Source of the DNA: an uncultured Clostridia bacterium
Lineage (GTDB): Bacteria; Bacillota; Clostridia; Oscillospirales; Acutalibacteraceae
Reading direction: 5' to 3'
Length of the DNA: 64,000 bases
NCBI GenBank assembly: GCA_945876745.1
Contig: CAMCPL010000010.1
Location: 1-64,000 of the forward strand
In this document: piece after piece, positions 30,938-41,591 of the stretch
How the letters are laid out: every line of letters begins with the position of its first letter
How positions within the stretch are numbered: position 1 is the stretch's first letter
Program-made: the position numbers and the translations under genes
Notes under the pieces: generated by a model
Databases searched by the model: none
Seen by the model: only the letters and a program-made list of their open reading frames with translations
Told to the model about the DNA's origin: nothing

Positions 30938-33043
30938 ATGTCAAAATTAGTAATAGTTGAGTCGCCTGCAAAGGCAAAAAATATCAAAGGCTATCTCGGC
31001 AAGGGATATGAGGTTATTGCTTCAATGGGTCATGTTCGCGACCTTCCTGCCGCAAGACTTAGCGTAGATATAGAAAACAACTTTGAGCCTAAATACGCTA
31101 TCATCAAGGGCAAGGAAAATCTTGTTGATGAGCTTAAAACTAAAGCCGGTAAGGCGGATTATGTTTATCTCGCAACCGACCCTGACCGTGAGGGAGAAGC
31201 AATTTCGTGGCATCTTGCGAATATTTTGGGCTTAAAGCTCGATGATAAAAACAGAGTAACCTTTAACGAAATTACAAAGTCGGGCGTAAAAAGCGGTATG
31301 GAAAGCCCAAGAGCTATAGATATTGATTTGGTAAACGCACAGCAGGCAAGAAGAATACTCGACAGACTTATCGGCTATAAGCTGTCTCCCTTTGTAAGCC
31401 AAAAAATCAGACGCGGTCTTTCTGCCGGCAGAGTACAGAGTGTTGCACTTCGTCTTATTGTTGACAGAGAAAACGAGATACGCGCCTTTAATCCGGAGGA
31501 ATACTGGACTGTTGATGCAAAGTTCACAAATCCGCCCGACAGAAAGAGCTTTAACGCTACTCTTGTTCAGGATAAGGACGGTAATAAGGTCGGAACGGAT
31601 AAAAACAAAATTCCTGCAAAGGACGAAATCGACAGAATACTTGCCGATTTGGAAGATGCACAGTACGTTGTAAGCAGTGTTAAAAAGGGCACAAGAAAGA
31701 AAAATCCCGCACCTCCGTTCATTACTTCAACCTTACAGCAGGAGGCTTCGCGCAGACTGTCGTTTCAGGCTCGCCGTACAATGAAAGCGGCACAGGAGCT
31801 TTACGAGGGCGTTGATGTTAAGGGTATCGGCACCGTCGGTCTCATCACTTATATGAGAACAGACTCGCTTCGTATTTCCGACGAGGCTCGTGCGGCAGGT
31901 AACGAATTTATTAAGAATCAGTACGGTGAAAAATATCTCCCGTCAACTCCGAGATTTTATAAAACAAGAGGAAACGCACAGGACGGTCACGAGGCAATTC
32001 GTCCGTCAATGCCGAGCGTTACTCCCGAAAGCGTAAAATCCTCGCTTACAACCGACCAATACAAGATTTATAAGCTCGTTTGGGAGCGCTTCATTGCTTC
32101 GCTTATGGCTTCGTGTATTCAGGAAACAATGAAGGTTGAAATTGATGCAAACGGCTATATGTTCTCTGCGGCAGGCTACACCGTAAAGTTCGACGGCTTT
32201 ACGGCGCTTTATGAGGAAAAGACTGACGACGCACAGAAAAAGGATAACGAATCCCCGCTTCCTCCCGTTGCGCAGGGTGATGTGCTGAAGCTCAAATCAA
32301 TCGCAGGAAATCAGCATTTCACTCAACCTCCTGCAAGATATACCGAAGCCTCGCTTACAAAGGCGCTTGAAGAAAACGGCGTCGGTAGACCGTCAACCTA
32401 TGTTACTATCACAAGCACGATATTATCAAAGGAATATGTTGTTCGTGAGGGCAAGCAGTTTGTTCCGACCGAGCTCGGCGAAGCTGTAACAAATCTTCTA
32501 AAGGAGCGTATTCCGAATATAGTTAATGTTAAGTACACCTCGAAAATGGAGGACGATTTGGACAAAATCGACTCCGGCGAGAAAAACTATATTGATATGA
32601 TAAGGCTATACTACGACGACTTTATCGACCCTCTTGAAAAAGCGAAAAAGGATATGCAGGGCGTAAAGATTAAGCTCAAGGAAGAGGAAACCGAGGAAAT
32701 CTGTGAAAAATGCGGCAGAAAAATGGTTGTCAAGGTTGGCAGATTCGGCAAATTCCTTGCCTGTCCCGGATTCCCCGAATGTCGAAACGCAAAGCCGCTT
32801 GTAACAAAAACGACTGCTAAATGTCCGTTGTGCGGCGGCGACGTAATTGAGAAAAAGACGAAGAGGGGAACTCCGTTTTACGGCTGCTCAAATTATCCCG
32901 AATGTAACTTTATGACTTGGGATACCCCTACCGATGAGAAGTGCCCGAAGTGCTCAAAGTCGTTGTTTAGGAAAAAGGGTAATATTTTGTATTGTCCCGA
33001 TACCGAGGGCTGCGGCTATACCGCTGACCCAAAAAAGAAATAA
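30938..33043 (+). CDS. topA: DNA topoisomerase I
   Basis: This 701-residue type IA topoisomerase relaxes negative supercoils. The TOPRIM domain starts at once (LVIVESPAKAKNIKGYLG) with TDPDREGEAISWHL near residue 83. The active-site tyrosine is in GLITYMRTDSLRIS near 310. Three C-terminal zinc-ribbon modules (CEKCGRKM, CPLCGGDV, CPKCSKSL) each bind zinc. The length is normal, and AAAGGA stands before the ATG. Confidence 0.97.
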   Translation: MSKLVIVESPAKAKNIKGYLGKGYEVIASMGHVRDLPAARLSVDIENNFEPKYAIIKGKENLVDELKTKAGKADYVYLATDPDREGEAISWHLANILGLKLDDKNRVTFNEITKSGVKSGMESPRAIDIDLVNAQQARRILDRLIGYKLSPFVSQKIRRGLSAGRVQSVALRLIVDRENEIRAFNPEEYWTVDAKFTNPPDRKSFNATLVQDKDGNKVGTDKNKIPAKDEIDRILADLEDAQYVVSSVKKGTRKKNPAPPFITSTLQQEASRRLSFQARRTMKAAQELYEGVDVKGIGTVGLITYMRTDSLRISDEARAAGNEFIKNQYGEKYLPSTPRFYKTRGNAQDGHEAIRPSMPSVTPESVKSSLTTDQYKIYKLVWERFIASLMASCIQETMKVEIDANGYMFSAAGYTVKFDGFTALYEEKTDDAQKKDNESPLPPVAQGDVLKLKSIAGNQHFTQPPARYTEASLTKALEENGVGRPSTYVTITSTILSKEYVVREGKQFVPTELGEAVTNLLKERIPNIVNVKYTSKMEDDLDKIDSGEKNYIDMIRLYYDDFIDPLEKAKKDMQGVKIKLKEEETEEICEKCGRKMVVKVGRFGKFLACPGFPECRNAKPLVTKTTAKCPLCGGDVIEKKTKRGTPFYGCSNYPECNFMTWDTPTDEKCPKCSKSLFRKKGNILYCPDTEGCGYTADPKKK

Positions 33044-33058
33044 TCGGTCGGTGAATAT

Positions 33059-34351
33059 ATGAAGAAATTTACAGTAGTCGGTGCAGGGCTTGCAGGGTGC
33101 GAGGCGGCGTGGCAGATTGCCGAGTGCGGCTATGACGTTACGCTTGTTGAAATGAAGCCTCTTCAGATGTCTCCGGCGCATAAAAGCGAATATTTTGCCG
33201 AGCTTGTTTGCTCAAATTCCTTAAAGGCCTCCAGAATAGAGAGTGCCGCAGGACTTCTAAAAGAGGAAATGGCTCGCTTGGGCTCGCTCACCGTTCCTGT
33301 TGCAAGGCAGTGCGCCGTTGCCGCAGGCGGAGCGCTTGCCGTTGACAGAAACGATTTTGCCGGTACCGTAACCGATATGATAAAAAATCACCCTAACATA
33401 ACAGTCGAAAACAGAGTGTATGAAAAAATTGAATGCAGTGATGACGAAATTCTCATCATTGCAACGGGACCGCTTACACAGGGTGCTTTGGCTGACGAAA
33501 TACAAAGGCTTTGCGGCGACTGTCTTTCGTTCTACGATGCGGCGGCTCCGATAGTAACTGCCGACAGCGTGGATATGCAAAAGGCGTTCGGCGCTTCAAG
33601 ATATGAGCGCGGCGGTGATGACGACTACATTAACTGTCCGTTTAATAAAGAGCAGTACGAAGCGTTTATTGACGAGCTTTGCAACGCCGAGGGCGCAGTT
33701 GTTCACGATTTTGACGTGTACGAGGGCTGTATGCCTATTGAGAAGCTGGCTAAAAGAGGTAAGGACGCTCCTCGCTTCGGACCTATGAAGCCTGTCGGAC
33801 TTATCGACCCGAACACAGGTCACAGACCATGGGCGTGTGTTCAGCTTCGCCGAGAGAACAACAAAGGAACAATGTTCAACCTTGTAGGCTTTCAAACTAA
33901 TCTTAAGTTCGGCGAGCAAAAAAGAGTCTTTTCTATGATACCCGGACTTGAAAATGCGGAATTTGTAAGATACGGCGTAATGCATCGCAATTCTTTTTTG
34001 GACTCTCCTCGGCTTCTTAATTCCGATTTCAGCCTGAAAAGTAATCCTAATATCTTTTTCGCAGGTCAGATAACCGGCGTTGAGGGGTATATGGAGTCGG
34101 CAGGCTCGGGAATACTTGCAGGAATAAACGCCGTAAGACTTGCGGAAAATGAAGAACCGCTCGTTTTGAGCGAGAATACAATGCTCGGTGCTCTGTCGCA
34201 TTATATAAGCGATGAAAGCGTAAAGAACTTTCAGCCGATGGGTGCTAATTTCGGAATACTTCCTGCTATTGAGCCGAAAATAAAAGACAAAAAAGAACGC
34301 TATTCGGCATTGGCGAGGCGGTCGCTTGCCGAAATAGACAGCTTGGATTGA
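33059..34351 (+). CDS. trmFO: tRNA m5U54 methyltransferase TrmFO
   Basis: The 430-residue flavoprotein makes ribothymidine at position 54 of tRNA from methylene-tetrahydrofolate. The FAD-binding Rossmann fold starts with VVGAGLAGCEAAWQIAE. AHKSEYFAELVCSNSLKA and MPIEKLAKRGKDAPRFGPMKPVGL are family blocks, and FFAGQITGVEGYMESAGSG closes the fold. It lies 15 bases after topA, its usual neighbour in Firmicutes. A long antisense ORF over it is a shadow. Confidence 0.95.
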   Translation: MKKFTVVGAGLAGCEAAWQIAECGYDVTLVEMKPLQMSPAHKSEYFAELVCSNSLKASRIESAAGLLKEEMARLGSLTVPVARQCAVAAGGALAVDRNDFAGTVTDMIKNHPNITVENRVYEKIECSDDEILIIATGPLTQGALADEIQRLCGDCLSFYDAAAPIVTADSVDMQKAFGASRYERGGDDDYINCPFNKEQYEAFIDELCNAEGAVVHDFDVYEGCMPIEKLAKRGKDAPRFGPMKPVGLIDPNTGHRPWACVQLRRENNKGTMFNLVGFQTNLKFGEQKRVFSMIPGLENAEFVRYGVMHRNSFLDSPRLLNSDFSLKSNPNIFFAGQITGVEGYMESAGSGILAGINAVRLAENEEPLVLSENTMLGALSHYISDESVKNFQPMGANFGILPAIEPKIKDKKERYSALARRSLAEIDSLD

Positions 34352-34355
34352 TAAT

Positions 34356-35348
34356 ATGAAGATACTAATTGACGCAATGGGCGGCGACAATGCGCCGCTT
34401 GAGGTAATCAAGGGCGCAATGCTCGCAGTTGATGAATTTAATATTGACGAAATTGTGCTTTTGGGTGATGAGAGCGTAATAAAAAAATGCGTTGAGGATA
34501 ATAAAATCGCACTTAAGAATACGACGGTTTTGCATTGCACACAGGTTATTGACAACTGTGACGAGGCTCGAAGCGTGCTTAAAGCAAAGCCCGACAGCTC
34601 AATGTCGCAAGGCTTAAAGATGCTTGCAAACGGCGAGGGCGACGCCTTTGTCAGCGCAGGCAATACAGGCGCAATAACAGTCGGTGCAACGCTGATTGTT
34701 AAGCGCATTAAGGGCGTTAAGCGACCTGCGATTGCCTCCGTTATGCCGAGCAGTAATAAGCCGTTTTTGCTTATGGACTGCGGTGCAAACGCAGAGTGCA
34801 AAAGTGAATATCTTGTACAGTTCGGACTTTTAGGCTCGCTTTATATGGAAAATATTATGGGTGTTGAAAATCCGAGAGTTGCCCTTGCAAACAACGGCGC
34901 CGAGGAAACAAAGGGAACGCCTGTTGTCAAGGAGGCGTACGAGCTTATGAAAAACGCAGGATATAATTTTATCGGAAATATTGAGGGCAGAAGAATACCT
35001 TACGGCGACGCAGACGTTGTTGTTGCCGACGGCTTTACCGGCAATTTAATTCTCAAAACATATGAGGGCGTTGCAAAGGTGCTTATGCAGGGCATAAAGG
35101 ACGCATTTTATAAAAACGCTTTTTCAAAGCTTGCGTATCTCGGTGTAAAAAGCGGAATAAATGATATGAAAAAGCAGTTTGACTATAAGGAATACGGCGG
35201 TGCGGTAATGCTCGGAGTAAGCAAGCCTGTTGTTAAGGCTCACGGCTCGGCAGACGCACGTTGCTTCAAAAACGCCGTAAAGCAGGCGGTTTGGTTTTTG
35301 CAGACCGACTTTATCGACAAAATAGAAAAGGAATTATCTAATCAGTAA
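34356..35348 (+). CDS. plsX: Phosphate acyltransferase PlsX
   Basis: This 330-residue enzyme transfers acyl groups from acyl carrier protein to phosphate, feeding phospholipid synthesis. The start IDAMGGDNAPLEVIKGA and GDADVVVADGFTGNLILK near 220 are diagnostic. It lies 4 bases after trmFO. In many Firmicutes acpP or fab genes follow; here rnc begins 2 bases later. Confidence 0.94.
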   Translation: MKILIDAMGGDNAPLEVIKGAMLAVDEFNIDEIVLLGDESVIKKCVEDNKIALKNTTVLHCTQVIDNCDEARSVLKAKPDSSMSQGLKMLANGEGDAFVSAGNTGAITVGATLIVKRIKGVKRPAIASVMPSSNKPFLLMDCGANAECKSEYLVQFGLLGSLYMENIMGVENPRVALANNGAEETKGTPVVKEAYELMKNAGYNFIGNIEGRRIPYGDADVVVADGFTGNLILKTYEGVAKVLMQGIKDAFYKNAFSKLAYLGVKSGINDMKKQFDYKEYGGAVMLGVSKPVVKAHGSADARCFKNAVKQAVWFLQTDFIDKIEKELSNQ

Positions 35349-35350
35349 TT

Positions 35351-36022
35351 ATGGAGAAGCTTGAAGAAAAAATTAAATATTCCTTCAAAAACAGGGAGTT
35401 GCTTGAAGAGGCGCTTACTCACAGCAGCTACGCAAACGACCATCAGCTTAAAATCAATAACGAAAGAATGGAATTTTTAGGGGACGCTGTTTTGAGCCTT
35501 GTTTCGGCACAGTTTTTGTATGAAAAATTCCCCGAACTGCCCGAAGGTGATTTGTCAAAAATCCGTTCCTCGCTCGTTTGCACACGCTCGCTTTCGGACT
35601 TTGCAAGAGAAATTGATTTGGGCAAATATCTCAAATTAGGCAGAGGCGAGATGAAAACAGGCGGCTCCAACCGTGACTCGAATTTGGAAAATGCCTTTGA
35701 AGCGCTCATTGCCGCAGTTTATCTTGACGGCGGTATGGAGCAGGCGAAAAAACACATTTTGCATTTTTTGGACAGAGAAATTGATACATCTCATATAGGC
35801 GTTAAGGATTACAAAACGACCTTGCAGGAGATTATCCAAAAGAATAAGGACGAAACTCTTAATTATGTTATAGTACGAGAGGACGGACCTGCCCACGACA
35901 GAGTGTTTGAAGCGCAGGTATTTGTAAATTCAAATGTTGTCGGTGTAGGCGTGGGAAGAAGCAAGAAGCAGGCTGAACAGGAGGCCGCAAGGGAAGCACT
36001 TGCACTTATGGGAATTGTATAA
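35351..36022 (+). CDS. rnc: Ribonuclease III
   Basis: The 223-residue endonuclease cleaves double-stranded RNA, including rRNA precursors. The catalytic motif NERMEFLGDAVL is near residue 38, the second acidic cluster in NAFEALIAAVYLDGG near 115, and the C-terminal dsRNA-binding domain runs from about 155 (DYKTTLQEIIQKN) to the end (GRSKKQAEQEAAREAL). Its stop overlaps the next start by one base. Confidence 0.96.
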   Translation: MEKLEEKIKYSFKNRELLEEALTHSSYANDHQLKINNERMEFLGDAVLSLVSAQFLYEKFPELPEGDLSKIRSSLVCTRSLSDFAREIDLGKYLKLGRGEMKTGGSNRDSNLENAFEALIAAVYLDGGMEQAKKHILHFLDREIDTSHIGVKDYKTTLQEIIQKNKDETLNYVIVREDGPAHDRVFEAQVFVNSNVVGVGVGRSKKQAEQEAAREALALMGIV

Positions 36023-37014
36023 TGGATGAAAAAATAGTAAAAAAAGGAAATATCAGCATTTTTATTCCGCATTTGGGTTGTCCTCATAAATGCTCGTTTT
36101 GTAATCAGAATGTGATTACCGGAAACGAAAATCAGCCCACACCGCAGGATGTAAAAAATGCAGTTGATACTGCGCTCAGGCGCAAGGGCTATGAATATGA
36201 AATAGCATTCTTCGGCGGCTCGTTTACCGCTATTGACAGACAGTATATGATTTCTCTGCTCGAAGCGGCAGGCGAATATGTCAAAAACGGCAGCGTAAAT
36301 GGTATCAGGATTTCAACACGTCCCGACGCTATTGACGAAGAGGTGCTTGAAATACTCAAAAGCTATGGGGTAACCTCAATTGAACTCGGCGCACAGAGTA
36401 TGGACGATGAGGTGCTCAAAGCGAATTTGAGAGGTCATACCTCGGCGGATGTTGCAAACGCATCAAGGCTCATTAAGGAGTACGGCTTTGAGCTTGGACT
36501 TCAAATGATGACAGGCTTGTATTTGGACACGGACGAAAAGGCAATCAAAACGGCGCAGAGGATTATCGACCTTGCTCCGGCAACAGTTCGTATTTATCCT
36601 ACTGCGGTGCTAAAGGGCACATATCTTGCACGTCTTTTGGAGGACAAGGTGTACAAGGCTCAAACGGTTGACGATGCGGCAAATCTCTGCACAACGCTCG
36701 TGCCGATGTTTGAAAATGCAGGAATAAAAATAATAAGACTCGGACTTCATTCTTCGCCTGAGCTTAAAAAGAATATCGTTGCTGGCGCGTTTCACGACAG
36801 CTTCGGCGAAATCGTAAAATCACGGTTTATGCTAAACAGAATTTTGAAATATCCGCCCGACGATTACGAAATATTCGTTAATTCAAAATCAGTTTCCCAG
36901 CTAAAGGGACAGCAAAAACGAAACATTTACTTCCTTATGGAAGCAGGCTATAACATAAAAGTAACGGTCAACGATAGGGTGGCTGTTGATGATATAAAAA
37001 TAGTTAGACGGTAA
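36022..37014 (+). CDS. Radical SAM protein, Elp3-like subfamily
   Basis: This 330-residue protein has the radical SAM cluster motif CPHKCSFC near residue 20 and further blocks FFGGSFTAID near 72, STRPDAI and LGAQSMDDEVL. The C-terminal part is of the Radical_SAM_C type. Genes of this family lie between rnc and smc in many Clostridia, but the substrate is unknown to me. Annotators often call it an oxygen-independent coproporphyrinogen oxidase-like or Elp3-like protein; the histone-acetylase part of true Elp3 is missing. Confidence 0.85.
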   Translation: MDEKIVKKGNISIFIPHLGCPHKCSFCNQNVITGNENQPTPQDVKNAVDTALRRKGYEYEIAFFGGSFTAIDRQYMISLLEAAGEYVKNGSVNGIRISTRPDAIDEEVLEILKSYGVTSIELGAQSMDDEVLKANLRGHTSADVANASRLIKEYGFELGLQMMTGLYLDTDEKAIKTAQRIIDLAPATVRIYPTAVLKGTYLARLLEDKVYKAQTVDDAANLCTTLVPMFENAGIKIIRLGLHSSPELKKNIVAGAFHDSFGEIVKSRFMLNRILKYPPDDYEIFVNSKSVSQLKGQQKRNIYFLMEAGYNIKVTVNDRVAVDDIKIVRR

Positions 37015-37019
37015 AAAAT

Positions 37020-40000
37020 ATGCTACTTAGAACATTAGAAATGCAGGGGTTCAAATCGTTCCCCGACAAAACTGAATTAACCTTCGGCAAGGGTATAACC
37101 GCCGTAGTCGGACCTAACGGCTCGGGTAAGAGTAATATTTCCGACGCAGTAAGGTGGGTACTCGGTGAAACAAGCACGAAATCCTTGCGAGGCTCAAAAA
37201 TGGAGGACGTTATTTTCGGCGGAACATCAAGCAGAAAGCCCCTCGGCTTTGCTCAGGTTGTGCTTACTCTTGACAACAGCGACGGCTCGCTTGCAAATCA
37301 CGGTGAGATTGTAACGGTAACACGCCGTTATTATCGAAGCGGCGAGAGCGAGTATAAAATTGACGGAGAGACAGTTCGCAGAAAGGATATTCACGAGCTG
37401 TTTATGGACACGGGCTTAGGCGCCGACGGCTATTCAATGGTCGGTCAGGGCAAAATCGACTCCATTATTTCAGCGAAAAACGAGGACAGACGAGAGCTTT
37501 TTGAGGAGGCGGCAGGTATTTCACGCTTCCGTCACAAGCGCCGTGATGCAGAACGTAGATTAGAGCAGGCACAGGAAAACCTCGTTAGACTTTTGGATAT
37601 CCTCTCCGAGCTTGAAAGCAGAGTAGGTCCGCTTAAAAAGCAGAGCGAAAAGGCGCAAAAATTCCTTGAATACAGCGACGAAAAGAAAACGCTTGAGATA
37701 GGCGTTTGGCTCAATAAAATCAATAAGTTCACAGTTGAGCTTCGAGAACAGGAGCACAAAATCGACGCTGCAAGGGCTTCTTATGAAATCTGTGAAAACG
37801 ATTTAGACGAGCTTGAAAAGAATATCGAGCAGATTGCAAACGATATTACTTCGATTAATCTTGCTATTGAACAGAGCAGGCTCGGTGTTTCGGGATTTGA
37901 AGAAGAGGCACTTCGCAAGGACGGCGAAATTTCCGTACTTAATGCAACCTTGGAGCATAATAACGAAACGATTGCCAGACTTTCGGCGGATATCAGCGAG
38001 GCTGACGACACAGGCAGTAATATTGACCTTCAAATCGAGCAAAAGCAGGCGCTCGTTGAGGAAAACGAGCAATTAGCCCAACAAAAACGGCAGGAGCTTG
38101 AACAAACGGTAGGCGAGCTTAACAGAGTTCAAAGCGAGAATTTGGAGTTTTCCGACAGAACAGTTGAGCTTAATCAAATGCTTACCTCGCTTACCCTAAA
38201 GCTGTCCGACAGTAAGGTTAAGATTTCGCAGGCAAGCTCGTCAATCGAGGAAATCAATTCGAGAAAGGAAACTATCGCCTTACAGATTGAAGCGGTCGAA
38301 AAAGATATTGAATATACTACCTCTCAAAAGCAGGAGGGTGAAGAAAACTTAAGCTTTATTCAGCAGAGAATAGACGAATACGAAAATTCAATGGACGGCT
38401 ATCGAATGAAGCTTAAATCCAAAACCGACAAGGCGGAGGAATTAAAGGAAAAGGTTGAGCGACTTCGCAGACAGTATGCCGAAAAGCAGGACAGAGCCAA
38501 TATGCTCACCGAGCTTGAAAAGAATATGGAGGGCTTTTCGGGTGCTGTTAAGGCGGTAATGAAGCAAAGTCAGGCGAGAGCACTTTCCGGTATTCACGGA
38601 ACACTCAGTCAGCTTATAACGGTTGATGACGAAAGCTTGACAGCCGTTGAAATAGCGCTCGGTGCGGCTATGCAAAATATAGTTGTATCTACCGAGAGCG
38701 ACGCAAAAAAAGCCATTGCATATTTGAAGCAGAATAATATAGGCAGAGCAACATTTTTGCCTATTTCGGCAATTAAAGCCAGACATATTGAGGAACGCAA
38801 TCTCGACGATAACTTCGGATTTGTCGATATTGCCTCCAATCTCGTTGAATGTGACGCACAGTACCGTGATATAGTCGATAATCTTTTAGGCAGAGTTATC
38901 GTTGTAGAGGATATCGACTGCGCAATAGGTATTTCAAAGAGATATTCAAATAAGTATAAGATTGTAACCCTTGACGGTCAGGTTATGAATCCCGGCGGCT
39001 CAATGACAGGCGGCTCAAAGGGCAAGCAGGGCGGCGTTCTTTCCCGTGCAAATACAATAGAAAAATTAAACGAAGAAGCAAAAGTAATTTATTCCGAGCT
39101 TGAGAGCGTTCAGTCCGATTTCAAAAAGGCGCTTGAAGCAGCAAGCCTTGCAGGTGCGGACGTTCAGGGCGCAGACGCCGATTTAAGAAACGCAAAAGAG
39201 GAATATATCAGAGCACAGGGCGACTTAAAGCTAATCTGCGACAAGCTTGATTCATTTAATAAGCAAAAGGAAATGCTTATTCACGAGCAGGAAAATTCTC
39301 ACGGTAGAATTATGCTTTTTGAACAGGCAGTACGAAACGCCGAGCAGGAAAGCAAAAGCATTGAAAAAGAGATTGAACACACCGAGCAGGAGCTTTCTTC
39401 AATCAGCGAAAATGCGAGCGAGCTTGCTTCAAGGCGTGAGGATATAAGACAAAAGGCGGAAAAGATTAATCTTGAAATCGTTGCACTTAATAAGGATACG
39501 GAAGCGGCAAAAATAGCCGTTGAGGAGCTTGAGCTTCGCAGAGCAACTCAATCCGACAGAGTTAAGACCATTAATGACGAAATTACCGAGATTAAAGCTA
39601 AAAACGACAATCTTCTGCTTTCAATTTCTGATATTAAGGCGCAGGCAGACGAGCTTCGTCAAAAGGCAAAGAGCGTCAGCGACAGCATAAGCGGTGAAAT
39701 TGAAAAACGAAACGAGCTTGAAAAGAAAACAGCCGAGCTTCGCCTTGCGGAAAAATCAAGACAGGGCGATAAGGAAAAGCTGTCGAGTGACCTCGTAAGA
39801 CTTGAGGAACGCAAGAGCAATATGAAAAAGGAATACGACGAGCTCGGAGATATGCTGTTTGAACAGTATGAGCTGACGAAGCCGGAGGCAGAGATGCTCG
39901 GAATAGTAATCGAGGATATGGCTCAGGCGAAAAAGCGGCTTCACGAAATTAAGGTTGCCATTCGTTCGCTCGGCTCAATAAATGTAAGCGCAATCGAGGA

Positions 40001-40592
40001 ATACAAGGAGGTTTTTGAAAGGTATAATTTCCTTAAAGAACAGATTGACGACATCAACGCTTCAAGGCGTGAGCTTACTAAAATCATTGACGATTTAACA
40101 GCCGAAATGAGCGAAAAATTCCTTAATCAGTTCAAGAAAATTAACGAGGAGTTTAAGCGCAGCTTTGCCGATTTCTTCGGCGGCGGCAGGGGCGAGCTTA
40201 TTTTGGAGGAGCCCGATAACTGTCTTGAATCCGCTATTGAAATAAAAATTCAGCCACCCGGAAAATCAGTACAGAACATTAATCTGTTCTCAGGCGGCGA
40301 AAAGTCGCTTGCGGCAATGGCATTGCTTTTCAGCGTGCTAAAGGTTCAGCCGTCGCCGTTTTGTATATATGACGAGGTTGAAGCGGCACTTGACGACGTA
40401 AACGTTGAAAGGTTTGCAAAATATATGCGCTCAATGACCGACAAAACGCAGTTCATCTCCATTACTCACAGACGAGGTACAATGGAGGAGGCAGATGTGC
40501 TATACGGCGTAACAATGCAGGAAAAGGGCGTATCGAAGCTCCTTGAGCTTAACAGCGCACAGCTTGCGCAACAAATGGGGCTTGACGCATAA
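37020..40592 (+). CDS. smc: Chromosome segregation protein SMC
   Basis: This 1190-residue protein forms the core of the bacterial condensin. The N-terminal Walker A (GPNGSGKSNISDAVRW) is at residue 32, two long coiled coils (about 170-500 and 680-1010) flank the hinge (LSQLITVDDESLTAVEIALGAAMQ near 535), and the C-terminal half has the signature LFSGGEKSLAAMALLF and the Walker B region YDEVEAALDD. It sits between the radical SAM gene and ftsY as usual. Length is normal. Confidence 0.97.
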   Translation: MLLRTLEMQGFKSFPDKTELTFGKGITAVVGPNGSGKSNISDAVRWVLGETSTKSLRGSKMEDVIFGGTSSRKPLGFAQVVLTLDNSDGSLANHGEIVTVTRRYYRSGESEYKIDGETVRRKDIHELFMDTGLGADGYSMVGQGKIDSIISAKNEDRRELFEEAAGISRFRHKRRDAERRLEQAQENLVRLLDILSELESRVGPLKKQSEKAQKFLEYSDEKKTLEIGVWLNKINKFTVELREQEHKIDAARASYEICENDLDELEKNIEQIANDITSINLAIEQSRLGVSGFEEEALRKDGEISVLNATLEHNNETIARLSADISEADDTGSNIDLQIEQKQALVEENEQLAQQKRQELEQTVGELNRVQSENLEFSDRTVELNQMLTSLTLKLSDSKVKISQASSSIEEINSRKETIALQIEAVEKDIEYTTSQKQEGEENLSFIQQRIDEYENSMDGYRMKLKSKTDKAEELKEKVERLRRQYAEKQDRANMLTELEKNMEGFSGAVKAVMKQSQARALSGIHGTLSQLITVDDESLTAVEIALGAAMQNIVVSTESDAKKAIAYLKQNNIGRATFLPISAIKARHIEERNLDDNFGFVDIASNLVECDAQYRDIVDNLLGRVIVVEDIDCAIGISKRYSNKYKIVTLDGQVMNPGGSMTGGSKGKQGGVLSRANTIEKLNEEAKVIYSELESVQSDFKKALEAASLAGADVQGADADLRNAKEEYIRAQGDLKLICDKLDSFNKQKEMLIHEQENSHGRIMLFEQAVRNAEQESKSIEKEIEHTEQELSSISENASELASRREDIRQKAEKINLEIVALNKDTEAAKIAVEELELRRATQSDRVKTINDEITEIKAKNDNLLLSISDIKAQADELRQKAKSVSDSISGEIEKRNELEKKTAELRLAEKSRQGDKEKLSSDLVRLEERKSNMKKEYDELGDMLFEQYELTKPEAEMLGIVIEDMAQAKKRLHEIKVAIRSLGSINVSAIEEYKEVFERYNFLKEQIDDINASRRELTKIIDDLTAEMSEKFLNQFKKINEEFKRSFADFFGGGRGELILEEPDNCLESAIEIKIQPPGKSVQNINLFSGGEKSLAAMALLFSVLKVQPSPFCIYDEVEAALDDVNVERFAKYMRSMTDKTQFISITHRRGTMEEADVLYGVTMQEKGVSKLLELNSAQLAQQMGLDA

Positions 40593-40613
40593 ATTCAGTA
40601 TTCGAGGTTAAAT

Positions 40614-41591
40614 ATGGGATTATTTGATAAATTCAGAAAAGGCTTACGTAAAACAAGAAACGAGGGTATGACCCGTCAAATGGATATGGTAATCGAATCG
40701 CACGAAAAGATTACCGACGAGCTTTTTGACGAGCTTGAGGAAGTGCTTATTATGGGCGACGTCGGATTTCCGACCGCCGAAAGAGTAATAGGCGACCTTA
40801 AAGAAAAAATTGCAAACGATAATATTACCAAGGTGTCGGACGTTCGTGAAACGATGAAGGATATTGTTGCCGGCGTTGTTTGGGGCGGTAGCTATCTTTC
40901 ACTTCGTACAAAGCCGTCTATCATTCTCATAATCGGCGTAAACGGAGTGGGTAAGACGACCACTATCGGAAAACTTGCAATGAGACTTAAGTCTATGGGC
41001 AGAAGCGTTGTGCTCGGCGCGGCAGATACGTTCCGTGCGGGTGCAATTGAGCAGCTTCAGGTTTGGGCGGACAGAGCCGGCGTACCTCTTGTTAAGCACG
41101 GTGAGGGCGCAGACCCTGCCGCAGTCGTATACGATACGATTCAATCGGGCAAGGCAAAAAATGCGGACGTAATTATCATTGATACGGCAGGTCGACTTCA
41201 TAATAAGAAAAATCTTATGGATGAGCTTAATAAAATCAGCCGTGTTATTGACCGTGAATTGCCCGACGCAAGTCGTGAAACGCTTCTTGTGCTTGATGCA
41301 ACGACAGGACAAAATGCAGTTAATCAGGCAAAGGATTTCAAGGAAGCGGCAGGCATTACCGGCATTATTCTTACAAAACTTGACGGTACCGCACGAGGCG
41401 GCGTTGTGCTTGCTATAAATAACGAGCTTGACGTTCCCGTAAAATTTGTCGGCGTCGGCGAGCAGATTGACGATTTACAGCCGTTTGACGCAGAAGCGTT
41501 TGCTTCGGCAATGTTTGACTTGAAGCCGACTCACGAGGAGGACGATACTATCGTTGATTTTATCGGCTCCGCAACGGAGGAAAAGGAATAA
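40614..41591 (+). CDS. ftsY: Signal recognition particle receptor FtsY
   Basis: This 325-residue GTPase receives the SRP at the membrane for co-translational protein targeting. The N domain occupies residues 1-95; the G domain has [15 protein letters not shown] near 103, [12 protein letters not shown] near 187 and [10 protein letters not shown] near 247. The acidic A domain is absent, as in many Gram-positives. The stop overlaps rdgB by one base. Confidence 0.96.
   Translation: MGLFDKFRKGLRKTRNEGMTRQMDMVIESHEKITDELFDELEEVLIMGDVGFPTAERVIGDLKEKIANDNITKVSDVRETMKDIVAGVVWGGSYLSLRTKPSIILIIGVNGVGKTTTIGKLAMRLKSMGRSVVLGAADTFRAGAIEQLQVWADRAGVPLVKHGEGADPAAVVYDTIQSGKAKNADVIIIDTAGRLHNKKNLMDELNKISRVIDRELPDASRETLLVLDATTGQNAVNQAKDFKEAAGITGIILTKLDGTARGGVVLAINNELDVPVKFVGVGEQIDDLQPFDAEAFASAMFDLKPTHEEDDTIVDFIGSATEEKE

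Noticed and set aside
33596-34801. Minus-strand ORF of 401 codons
   Set aside because: It overlaps trmFO and plsX, which have clear motifs, on the opposite strand; its translation has no recognisable domain.
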